The position numbers and the translations under genes were made by a program. Of a stretch of 64,000 bases of DNA, positions 43,508 to 53,400 are shown in pieces. The stretch lies in NCBI GenBank assembly GCA_973895155.1, contig OZ316892.1, forward strand, positions 8,742,001 to 8,806,000, read 5' to 3'. A model generated the notes under the pieces. It had not been told where the DNA came from, made no database searches, and saw only the letters and a program-made list of their open reading frames with translations. Position 1 is the first letter of the stretch. Each line of letters begins with the position of its first letter. The DNA comes from Marsupella aquatica (lineage: Eukaryota > Marchantiophyta).

Positions 43508-43702
43508 ATGTTGGAGGGTGGAGATTTGGAGAGCAAGCGCACTGTGTTTGATCTTTTCAGCAGCACAAATTCTGTACTAGATATGCAGCCCGACATGGCA
43601 GTTTTAACTGGTAGTTGTCGTCTATCTGATCATCAAGGTGGTTCCACCGATTTTGTGGGAGTAGCAGCCAAAGATAGGACAACCAATGTACTGAAAGTTT
43701 AA
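43508..43702 (+). CDS. 64-codon open frame in the HIRA leader (possible uORF)
   Basis: ATG at 43508 to TAA at 43702, starting 47 bases after the RPA12 stop and ending 282 bases before the HIRA ATG. The translation begins MLEGGDLESKRTVFDLFSST. If it is in the HIRA transcript it would act as an upstream ORF. In the duplicated copy (16.3 kb) its ATG is changed to AAG and the frame is interrupted, so it is not conserved there. Confidence 0.3.
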   Translation: MLEGGDLESKRTVFDLFSSTNSVLDMQPDMAVLTGSCRLSDHQGGSTDFVGVAAKDRTTNVLKV

Positions 43703-43984
43703 TCTTGGTTCCTCTTTTGTGTTGAAATGTCGTACTCGACGTTCATAATAGATATGTGGCCCTCGAGTTTTCTGTGAGAGGAAGGGTTCCTTCACAGGTG
43801 ATGAAAAGCTGTTGTCCCCAGACATGGACCTTGCAGAGAGTATTACGGGAAAGAAATGGTCATAGCTTACTCCAGTGTGTAAGATTTTCTTGAATACCCG
43901 CAATGATCACGGTGAACTGAGAGTCATAACTCTGGGCTGTTAAAATTGAATGCTTCGCAGAGGGAGCCTATTGTATTCATCAGA

Positions 43985-46771
43985 ATGATTGTGGAAAAGC
44001 TAGACTGGCTTCGCCATGCAGGCCTTCAGATTTTTTCTTTGGATATCCAACCAGATGGGTCACGTTTTGCCACCGCTGGAGGTGACCATAAGGTTCGGAT
44101 CTGGAGTATGGCTGCCTTGCAAACCTTAGATGATGGAATCTCACAGCCCAGGTTGCTTGCCACTCTTCGGGACCATTTTGGCTCTGTTAATTGTGTACGT
44201 TGGTCACAAGCAGGTCATCTCGTTGCATCTGGATCAGATGATCAGTTGGTGCTAGTGCACAAGAGGCACCCTGGCTCCGGTACGACAGAGTTTGGAAGTG
44301 GAGAGGCTCCGGATGTTGAGAATTGGAAGAATATTCTAACCCTTCGAGGACACACAGCTGATGTGGTCGACCTCGGATGGTCTCCTGATGATACAATGAT
44401 TGCGAGTTGCAGCTTGGACAATACGGTGCGGATATGGTCGTCTGTGAATGGGAGTCTGATATCTGTCCTTCAAGGCCACCAGAGTCTTGTTAAGGGCGTG
44501 GCATGGGATCCTGTTGGATCCTTTCTGGCAAGCCAGTCAGATGACAAAACTGTGATGATTTGGCACACAAGAAAATGGAATGCAGTTCACAAGGCTGAAG
44601 GACCGTGGGAGAAAACTGTGGGTTCCACTTTTTTCAGGCGACTTGCCTGGTCTCCATGTGGTCATTTTATCACAACGACTCACGGATACCAGGAGCCAAG
44701 CCATACTGCACCCGTGCTAGAAAGAGGAGAGTGGTGCACGTCATTTGATTTTGTTGGACATAATGCTCCAGTTGTTGCTGTCCGGTACAATCATTCCATG
44801 TTTCGAAAGATGCCTTCACCTGAGACCAAGAAGTTTTTGAAAGGTGATGATAGTGGCGGTGGTAATGACGCTCTTCTAATTGACGATGATGCCCCTTACA
44901 ATGTAATCGCGATGGGAAGCCAAGACTGCAATATTACTGTGTGGACTACTGCAAGCCCGCGTCCTGTGTTTGTTGGGAAGCACTTTTTTTCACAAAGTGT
45001 CGTGGATCTCTCTTGGAGCACTGATGGATACACGCTGCTCTGCTGTTCATTGGATGGCACAGTTGCTACATTTAGTTTTGAACAAAAGGAAATAGGGTTG
45101 AAGATTTCTAAGGAGGAGATGGAAGATTTTAAAAAGACTAGGTACGGAGACGTCCAGGTCCGCAGGCTCATGCTAGTAGAAAGTCCTGCTCAGTTGCAAC
45201 TGGAAGCCGCTGCTGCGAAGCAGCTCACTATCTCCCCTGTCCCAGACGTCCAACCTCCTGTCAGGGAGAAGTCCCTGGAAGTTCTCCCTCCAAATTCTGC
45301 GAGTGACCGACGGCAGCAGACAGAATACCGTGGTCCTGATGGCCGGAGAAGGATAATCCCAAAGCCTTTAGGGCAGGACTATAAAGAGAACGAGGCTCCT
45401 GATGGTTTGAAAAGTACTGTAAATGAGAGCTTTGGAGGTCCTGCTGGCTCAAAGAATGTTTTGATGAGTGCCTCGAGACAGGAAGGGACAGGGAGGGTTG
45501 GTGCGGATGGTAGTGTTCCTCCGGTTAAACAAAGTAACGGTCATGAAATTCAACGCGTAGTTCCTCAGAGTGGTATCCCAGACTATGCACCCATGCAGAC
45601 TGATGCAGATGTTCCAAAGGTGCCCAATGGGATTACGCAAGCAAAATTGTTCGTGCAGCCGCCAACCAGCCATGGTGGAGTGTTATCTATTGAGATTCAG
45701 CCATCATATGAAGCTCCTGTATGCTTGGAAGCTCGGCTCGTGGAGATGCCTCATAAGGTTGGTTTTGTAGGAGAAGGACATGCTGGTGATTCTGTGATGG
45801 AGACAGACATCGTGTGCTCTCAGGGGGGGAAGGTGCTGTGGTGGGATCGGCTCAGGAGGAAAGCTACTATTTTGACGGGAAATTCTAATATGTGGGTTGT
45901 TGCCTGTGAGGATAATAGTGTGCAAGTCTATACTGCTGCAGGAAGACGAGCGTTGCCCCCCATTATTTTGAGCTCACCTGCAGCGTTCATGGACTGTGAT
46001 AGGGAATGGAAGCTACTTCTGCTTACTTGCTGTGGAGCGCTGCAGATTTGGGATCTTCGAACCTGTACAAGTATACTTCGTGAATCAGTTTCTGCTATTT
46101 TCTCATCGACTCCAAAGCCTCCTTCTCAAGACGGGGACGTGAGAGTAATCTCAGCAAGAATCTCCGAAGCTGGTGCACCATTGATAGTGTTAGAAAACCA
46201 GCATATCTTTCTCTTTCATATGGACTTGAAATGCTGGGTTCAGGTGGCCGATTCTTTCCCTTCATCACGGTTTTGCAAATTTAGTCCTATGTTAACCACT
46301 ATTATGTCAAAAGGTGATCCTTTACCCAAAAAGGTTGGCGCTCTAGGCCCTGATGGCACTTTCAACTTGTCAAGGGCTGGCTTATTGGGTCATGACAATG
46401 GCAGTTTCACACGGGGGCAATTAGAATTTGAAATGGCTGTTGCTGTAGCTCTTCAGTCTGCTGATGAGTACCGACGATGTCTTCTCGCCTATGCACGCTG
46501 TTTGGCAAGGGACGCTGACAAGTCAAGATTGAGAGAACTATGTGAAGAGTTACTTGGCCCACCAGAGGAACTTGATGGCGTAAACGACCCTTCTCCTAAA
46601 CGTGGGTGGGATCCATTTATACTGGGATTAAAGAAACGTGAATTACTTAAACATGATGTCTTACCTGCAATGGCATCTAATCGCTCAATTCAAAGGCTAC
46701 TTGCTGAGTTTGTGGATCTACTTGTGGAAGTTGAATCAAGAACGAAGCCGGTAAATCCAGAGTCTGTTTAG
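43985..46771 (+). CDS. HIRA: HIRA histone H3.3 chaperone subunit, single exon
   Basis: 928-aa WD40 scaffold of the HIR complex, which deposits H3.3-H4 independently of replication (with UBN, CABIN1 and ASF1 partners). The start is the ATG giving MIVEKLDWLRHAGLQIFS, matching the conserved HIRA N-terminus (MIAEKP-W-RH-G-QIFS); the frame extends 13 codons further upstream but only to a TTG. Seven WD repeats occupy about residues 1-390 (GGDHKVRIW, LRDHFGSVNCVRW, LRGHTADVVDLGWSPDD, GHQSLVKGVAWDPVGSF, SQSDDKTVMIW). The B-domain-like ASF1-binding motif EYRGPDGRRRIIPKPLG is at about 440-456. The C-terminal Hira domain spans about 600-870. No frameshift or stop. The complete lack of introns is unusual for plant HIRA. 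A broken duplicate of its 5' part is at 16.3-17.1 kb. Confidence 0.96.
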   Translation: MIVEKLDWLRHAGLQIFSLDIQPDGSRFATAGGDHKVRIWSMAALQTLDDGISQPRLLATLRDHFGSVNCVRWSQAGHLVASGSDDQLVLVHKRHPGSGTTEFGSGEAPDVENWKNILTLRGHTADVVDLGWSPDDTMIASCSLDNTVRIWSSVNGSLISVLQGHQSLVKGVAWDPVGSFLASQSDDKTVMIWHTRKWNAVHKAEGPWEKTVGSTFFRRLAWSPCGHFITTTHGYQEPSHTAPVLERGEWCTSFDFVGHNAPVVAVRYNHSMFRKMPSPETKKFLKGDDSGGGNDALLIDDDAPYNVIAMGSQDCNITVWTTASPRPVFVGKHFFSQSVVDLSWSTDGYTLLCCSLDGTVATFSFEQKEIGLKISKEEMEDFKKTRYGDVQVRRLMLVESPAQLQLEAAAAKQLTISPVPDVQPPVREKSLEVLPPNSASDRRQQTEYRGPDGRRRIIPKPLGQDYKENEAPDGLKSTVNESFGGPAGSKNVLMSASRQEGTGRVGADGSVPPVKQSNGHEIQRVVPQSGIPDYAPMQTDADVPKVPNGITQAKLFVQPPTSHGGVLSIEIQPSYEAPVCLEARLVEMPHKVGFVGEGHAGDSVMETDIVCSQGGKVLWWDRLRRKATILTGNSNMWVVACEDNSVQVYTAAGRRALPPIILSSPAAFMDCDREWKLLLLTCCGALQIWDLRTCTSILRESVSAIFSSTPKPPSQDGDVRVISARISEAGAPLIVLENQHIFLFHMDLKCWVQVADSFPSSRFCKFSPMLTTIMSKGDPLPKKVGALGPDGTFNLSRAGLLGHDNGSFTRGQLEFEMAVAVALQSADEYRRCLLAYARCLARDADKSRLRELCEELLGPPEELDGVNDPSPKRGWDPFILGLKKRELLKHDVLPAMASNRSIQRLLAEFVDLLVEVESRTKPVNPESV

Positions 46772-48434
46772 GCCATGTAGGGGTAGATATTTAGTCATGG
46801 TCGATGGAGTTTCTTTTAGAAATAATCTGAGACGGTAGATAGGGAGACAATGTTTCACTGACGGAGCACGTGTCCCTTCGGTTCAGTAACGTGATTTGTG
46901 TAACATAATATGAGATAGCTGTTTTGAATACTTCTCTGGGGATACTTATCCTTGTTGCCTACAATTTCTAGAGGCCAGATGAAGGAGACTGAGGTCCGAG
47001 ATTATTTTCGGCGATGCATGTTTGTGTGAGGGAGGCTTCCCCAAAGAGTGTCTTCAATTGGAATGTACAACCAACTTCTGCCTCAACTGTTGTAAGCGGA
47101 GAATTGTACTTCACGCAGAGTTTCAGCTTGTACAGGCTGAGTTGAACACTACTCTCCAGTGCAGGGCCCATCTGCATCAAGGTGGTAGTGGCCGAGATTT
47201 GGACTACAATTCAATTGCCTTCAATGCATCACTTCTCAGATGCTACCCTGGATCATGGTGGTGGTAGGCCTACATTTCAGTTGCCTTCGACGCATCACTT
47301 CTCACATGATACCAGTTTTATTCTGGATTCAAAATTGTCTTTGAGGTCAGGGCATACCTCTACCGGCTCGAATTCAGGGGTCGTGTTACCTTCTTTCGAA
47401 GTGCCCTTCCAGGCAGTCTTGAAGATCTGACTTGGTCTTTGCATTTCAAACCTGAACAGAGGTCTTGAGGGCCAAATCATCACTGGGTGTCTTGGGAAGG
47501 AATACCGAAGAAGTACTTAGTTTTTCTTAAAGTACCTAATTACTTAATTAGGTACATTTTACACATTCAAGCAAGTGATTTTTGTTTCTCTTTCGGAAAG
47601 GTTCACAAGTTAAGGTGAGGATGACGGACTGCGTAGGATGTCGAAACAAATTCTTTAAGACTTTGACAAGCTCCCGTAAATTATTCATGTACTTTCGCGA
47701 TGGAGATAATTACTGGGGATGCTGGATTTGCAGGAGTGCACATTTTTCCAAACAAATCATTGATGAATTTCAACGTTTGAACCTCTGATGCCTGATGTTT
47801 CAATGATGTTTATTGAATACAGAGGGCACTTCACATGATAGGTTATAACAGTTTACCATTTACTTGTTGATCTCGACAATCTGAACTATTGATAGAGGTA
47901 GCTGGTCACATTTGGCTTTACATAGTAGTTGCAGCACGTTACTTTTTCATTTACTGATCCTAGTGGGCACTGCAATGGGGCCCATCCCTGGCTTACCCGT
48001 CATGGAGTTTTGAGATTTGGACCCCTCACAATTCAAAAGCAAGCAGGGCCATTGATCAGTTTCTGGGAGAGGCAATGAGACCATCACTCCCCAATTTTGT
48101 GTCCATGTGAGTCCTACACCTTCTCTGCGACAGTTTTTGGCTTTACAAAGGTTGGAGTCATCACCCGCCAATTGTGTCCATGTCTGCAGCAGTTCTTGGC
48201 TTTACAAAAAGTTGAGGCAACAGAGTTTTTAATTGGGTTACCTCTTTTTACATTCAGCATTGGGGCCTCCTTCAGTTCTGTCAAAAGCGCCGCCCCGTCA
48301 TCTAAAGTGCCTCTAATATGCGTGAATGAGGGGCTACAGATTATCTTCTCTGATGCTTTGTTGTCTTTTGTTTTCTTCTTCATTTTTTCTTGTATTAAAT
48401 CACGGCAGCCACTATACAAGGGACCCTGCCCCTT

Positions 48435-48800
48435 AGGGTACAAAGATTCTATGATAGAGAGTGAGTGAGGCATCCTTCAGTGTAGGTCTGCTGTTCATTT
48501 TGGTCAGTCCGTTTGCTTTCTATCATAGAAAGGTGAACAGTCTGAAGCCTGCCTCACTCTCTATAATAGAACCTTTGTACCCTAAAACCGTTTGCTTTCT
48601 ATTATAGAAAGGTGAACAGTCTGAAGGCTGCCTCACTCACTCTCTATCATAGAACCTTTGTACCCTAAAACCGTTTGCTTTCATCAGAGAAAGGTGAACA
48701 GTCTGAAGGCTGCCTCACTCACTCTCTATCATAGAACCTTTGTACCCTAAAACTGTTTGCTTTCTATCACAGACAGGTGAACAGTAGACTTACCCTGCAG
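48435..48800. repeat. 83-bp tandem array with an inverted leading copy
   Basis: Direct units start at about 48572, 48655 and 48738 (cctttgtaccctaaaac). Just before them, 48436-48480 is the reverse complement of the unit part running from gcctcactcactctctatca to accctaa. Transcripts across the region could fold into a hairpin. Confidence 0.9.
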
Positions 48801-49514
48801 GCTATCTCACTAGGCTTCATAGAACCTTCACTCTAAATAAACGTTCACTTTCTGTCATAGAATCTTGGTACCCTGAAAACATTTTTTGATAATTTCTTAA
48901 ATTATGAAAATATAAACTATCTTTATCTGTGGTTTTTAGATACATAACAAACTTCAAAAGAACAAGAGGTGCCCACACTCGAGACAAGGTCTGACAGCCA
49001 AAAGGCCCAATCAAGGGGAGTCCACCAAAAAATCAACAAGGAAAAAGGGCTTCAAACTCTATCTATTGGCAAATTGTAGAGCTCTGGGGTGAACTGCATA
49101 GGGGGGTCTACCAACTAAACCTGACTAATTGCCTAGAACCAATTTATTCTTACAAATTATGAAGCGTTTTTAGACCCAATTTTAGGTGGAACTGATACCT
49201 CAAAATTCCTGAAAATAACATGTGAGCTCTCATGTGCACAATGGTATACTTAACCGGTTTATGTGGGGACTTAGGGTTTTGATTCAAGCCAATTTAGAGA
49301 AACATCTAGATCATAACCATAGAACTATGTACATTCCAAGAACATGCGGGAACCAATGAAACCAGGAACCTAAAAGATACTCGCCAGAAAATCTTGCATA
49401 GTCCTCTACGCACCTGAAGTATTCTACATCTGGTCACATTGCTTAGTTCAGGAGCTTCAAGCCAGTTTTGAGAAATCCCTTCTCACATTTTCCTGAGACT
49501 GCAATCATCTAAGG

Positions 49515-49870
49515 TAAAGCAAACATGGCTCAGTGATAGCCCACTTGAGTAGGGACTCATAGATCTTTTCAATCATCTAAGGTAAAGTAAACATGGCTCT
49601 GTGATAGCTCACTTGAGTAGGGACTCATAGATCTTTGCTCACTTGAGTAGGGACTCATAGATCTTTGTCTCAGTGATAGCTCACTTGAGTAGGGACTCAT
49701 AGATCTTTGTCTCAGTAATAGCTCTCAGTGATAGCTCACTTGAGTAGGGTCTCAGTGAACTCATAGATCTTGTCTCAGTGACAGCTCACTTGAGTAAGGA
49801 CTCACAGATCTCGGGTTCAAATGTTATAAGTACTCATAGATCTTGGGTTCAAATGTTATAACTGCTTCTG
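49515..49870. repeat. Complex tandem array, 40-75-bp units
   Basis: Blocks ctcagtgatagctcacttga and gtagggactcatagatcttt recur six to seven times with internal deletions and nested duplications. The last units change to tcatagatcttgggttcaaa. The array is non-coding. Confidence 0.9.
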
Positions 49871-50488
49871 TTGGCTCCCTTTCCTTCAAGGACTTACCTT
49901 CTAAAAATTTAGAAAAAAGTCCCAAGCAAAACTGGGTAGTGACGTCATTATGCAGTACCTTTACTTGACACCAGGAAGACGAGATTACTCACGAGTCCCA
50001 TGCTTGCAGAAAAGTACATCCTGGAAATGGAAACGGCATTTCTCTCATCCAAAATATAGGTTGTCAAGACTTAAAGCTCCCAACACTTTCCCTTCCACTT
50101 GACTCACACAGTTTCCAATCGTGAATCTGTCAGATTCCCTGGCATGGCACTTCGCCATATCCAGAATAAAAATATACATCAATTAACAATTGAATCCTTA
50201 AGAAAAGATTGGTCATTTAGAGCAAGCGATGGGCTTGCTCCCTTTCGAATTGCTAAACCAATACGTTTGAATGACTGTACAGATGAACTGCGGCCTAGTA
50301 AGTCGCTTAAGAATATGACTCCGGTGATTGATCTAAGATATGTCCCAAAGAATCTAGATTTTTATTTTGCCTGCGATAGTTCGTGAACTGTAATCGCTTC
50401 TCCTACTTTGGCTAGAATTTAATTTACAAAGACAAATTCAGTCGGTACTGTTCAATTGTTGGAAAGCTTGGACACGACCTGTAGATAC

Positions 50489-53400
50489 CTACAAGACTTC
50501 ATAAACCATTCCCACCTCTAAGAGGTTCGAGGGAGGGATTCTCATCTGGTCGTAGAACTTGCGACAGTTTTTCTGCAACAGAGCGTAGATTCTCCCCAGA
50601 ACTATCTTCTTCCACCAGCCAGCAGTCTCGCTGACGGACAATCTCGTCTTCCCCAGCACGTACACGATTTGTTCCCTTTCCGCAGTATCCAGCTCTTGAA
50701 GTTCGTCGCTGAGGAAAGGTTGTTCCTCCTCGGGACCGTCCTCTTTGATGAACGGCTGTTTCGCGAATCTTGCTTGATAGGGCCCTGGATTCTGTAGGTA
50801 CTCTCTCAAGCTCTCCACAAGTTCCTCCTTGAAGTCCTCAAAGCTAACAGAGTCCGTGTACCCATATCTTGCGACACAACGGTAAACTCCGGAGTACCCA
50901 CTGCGGCTCACAAGGAAGCGTTCTCTGGGCAGGACAGTGACAACAGGGACGTATCGTATGGTGGTGAACACGATCACCTGATGCAGGGTCCTCACATTCT
51001 TTACGTAGTGAGATATCAGGGGAGGGATTCCATAGACAAGATTGGTATAGAAGAAGCAAATCCCAGGCACTCGCTGGATTTTGAAATTGGTGAGCACAGT
51101 TGCCAGCTCGTCCAGGCTCAACTTTGATTGGAGCTCAAATTCTACTTTCTTATTGTAACCGTAGTTCCAGCTAAGCATAATCACTCCGAAGAAGAAGGAT
51201 ATGGCAAATGGCACCCATCCTCCTTGTGGGAATTTGTATAAAACCGAAGTCAAGTACACCCCTTCTATACCCCCGTAAACGACCAGAAACGGGACGATCA
51301 AGTACCAACGAGTTTCCCAAATCATCAGCATGACCAGACACATCAAGCAGGTCGTGAGAAACATGACGAACACTACTGTCACACCTGCAAGATAACCAAA
51401 GCAACCATAAGCTGTGAGAAAATGGTCTGTCATGTGACTGGAAGCCACGCGAAGGAAAGTGGAATGTACCAAGTCTTCTGACCTGTTCTCCGGAGAGGAG
51501 AGAACATGAAGGATCCTTAGGATGGTAATTTCTAGGACCCAGTTAGGTCAACGAGACGATGGTAAACCTGAAGTAAATATGAACAGATTTGAGTATGTAC
51601 AGTGCTGCCCATTGGAAAGACATGACATCTATGTTGTATTCCAAATCAACGGTATTCCAAATCAAACTCTTACCAAAGGCATTGCCGATCTGGACTGCAT
51701 CTCGAAAGCCAATAATCACGATGAGACAGAGGACCATGATCGTGTAGTTCACTTCAGGAGAGTAAATTTGACCTTCCCGGTTTGATGATGTGTGAATCAA
51801 CTTTACTCTTGGAAAGCACCCAAGTGCCATAGCTTGTCTGACCACAGAGAACGAAGCCGAAATAAGAGACTGACTCGCCACAATCGCAGCGAGCGTGGAT
51901 ATGATAAATACAGGCCAAAAAACTCCATGAGGAACGGATTTGAAGAATGCATTTGCATGATCCGTTGGGTGCTTGATCAAATAAGCAGTCTCTCCCGCAT
52001 ATGCCACGATACAAGATGGATATATCATGGTTAAGAATGCGATCTGGAAACAAACAGATTTGCAATCAGCGCTCTGGACATGTCAAAGGCTTTGTTTCAA
52101 TTAAAGCTTTGTCAGGTTTTGTTTGGTTCGGGTGTAGTCAAAGAAATTATGTCCAGCATCAACCGCTTCTATAACATACAAAATGTTTGAAGAAAATACA
52201 AGAAGAATCTGGCAGTCTCCTGTGCGATAGGTCCCTGATGGTCCTTGTAAGAAGAACAATTCAGATGGTCGGAGACACTGACTCAAAAATTCTACTCCCC
52301 AATTTGACGCCGTAGCTGTTAAGGATAATTCTTATCTTCAACCTCAAAATACTTGCTGCGTACCTGAATAGAGCTTTACTGAAATGACCCAGAGCTGCGT
52401 ACCTGAATAGAGCGTTTACTGAAATGACCCAGATCTGCGAACATGGCCTCAGCACCTGAAATTAAGATCAAGTCAGTTCAATACGATTTTCTTTATGTCA
52501 TTCATTATTCGAAGGACTCAGCCCTTGAGCTTGAGCATCGTCTCTTCTCCCAACACGAACGAGCTAGCAAAGAACTTCAATTGCCACCTTGTTCAAGAAG
52601 TCCCATGCAGAGTGCACATTATAACTGGAAATCATGATTCGATGGACTCAGCTCTTAAGCTAGAGTATTTGCCAATTGTTCAAGAAGTCTCATGCAGAGT
52701 GCACATTATAACTAGAATTCTGATGGTACTCCAAAAAGCATTCGCAACTGAGAGCGGTTGACGAAAGACAAGAACCGCGGTGTAGCAAGTTGATTTTTAC
52801 CGGTGATACACAAGACGCAACCACCAAGCGCCACCCATGCTGACTTATGATTGTTGCGGAAAAAAAGGACGATATAGTGGGGCGATAAACCCTTGAACAC
52901 TTGCGGCCCGTGAACAGCGATGTTGTACAATCCCATACTAAAGATCGATATGCACCAAAGGGACATGATCGGAGAAAACGTGAAGCTCACTATCCTTGTA
53001 CCAAATCTCTGGAATGAGAACAACCCCAGAATAATGACAGCGGACACGCTTATTACAACGCCTGCATTCACAAACATTTCTTCCATGTCATGCGCAGATT
53101 GAAAAGCTTTGAAGCGGATTGACAATGATTAAGGATTATCAGGGGGTTTAATCAATCAACAACAGCGGCACAACTCTCTTTTTTGTTCTTTGAAAAGAGG
53201 AATACAACATTTGGATCGTTCTCGCATGTGACAAGGATAGTATGAATGTTACTTACTCTGGCTCACCACTGGAAACTGGGTCTGTATGCCTCCAATTGCG
53301 GACAGAACTGCAGACAAAACATAGACGGTAATACAACTCAGGGTGCCATTTTATTTTACCCAACGAGCCTTGATGAGAGAAGAAATCCAGTTTTCGCCCA

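Larger units (their letters stand above)
46772..50488. other. Downstream of HIRA: 3' flank and tandem repeats, no gene seen
   Basis: 46772-47500 is probably HIRA 3' UTR/flank, with a small imperfect repeat (tcaattgccttcaatgcatcacttctca and a relative) around 47210-47310. Short frames near 47022 and 48097-48470 have no family motifs. A pair of segments (47950-48100 and 48100-48210) shares caattttgtgtccatgt/caattgtgtccatgt and ttggctttacaaa, another local duplication. Repeat arrays at 48435-48800 and 49515-49870 are listed separately. Confidence 0.5.

Noticed and set aside
43946-43984. HIRA start 13 codons further upstream
   Set aside because: The extension begins at TTG, and the conserved HIRA N-terminus starts at the ATG at 43985.
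49795-49860. gggttcaaat boxes resembling a tRNA B box
   Set aside because: They are repeated in a tandem array and lack any tRNA fold.
48435-49870. Regularly spaced repeats considered as a CRISPR array
   Set aside because: Units are contiguous minisatellite repeats without spacers, in a plant nuclear context with no cas genes.
53035-53100. Alternative KUP exon 5 acceptor giving a MEEMFVNAG extension
   Set aside because: The gcag acceptor before GCGTTGTAA restores phase and the spacing seen in the family; the alternative adds residues that relatives lack.
52920-53102. Plus-strand frame overlapping KUP exon 5
   Set aside because: It is an antisense shadow of a conserved membrane-segment exon.
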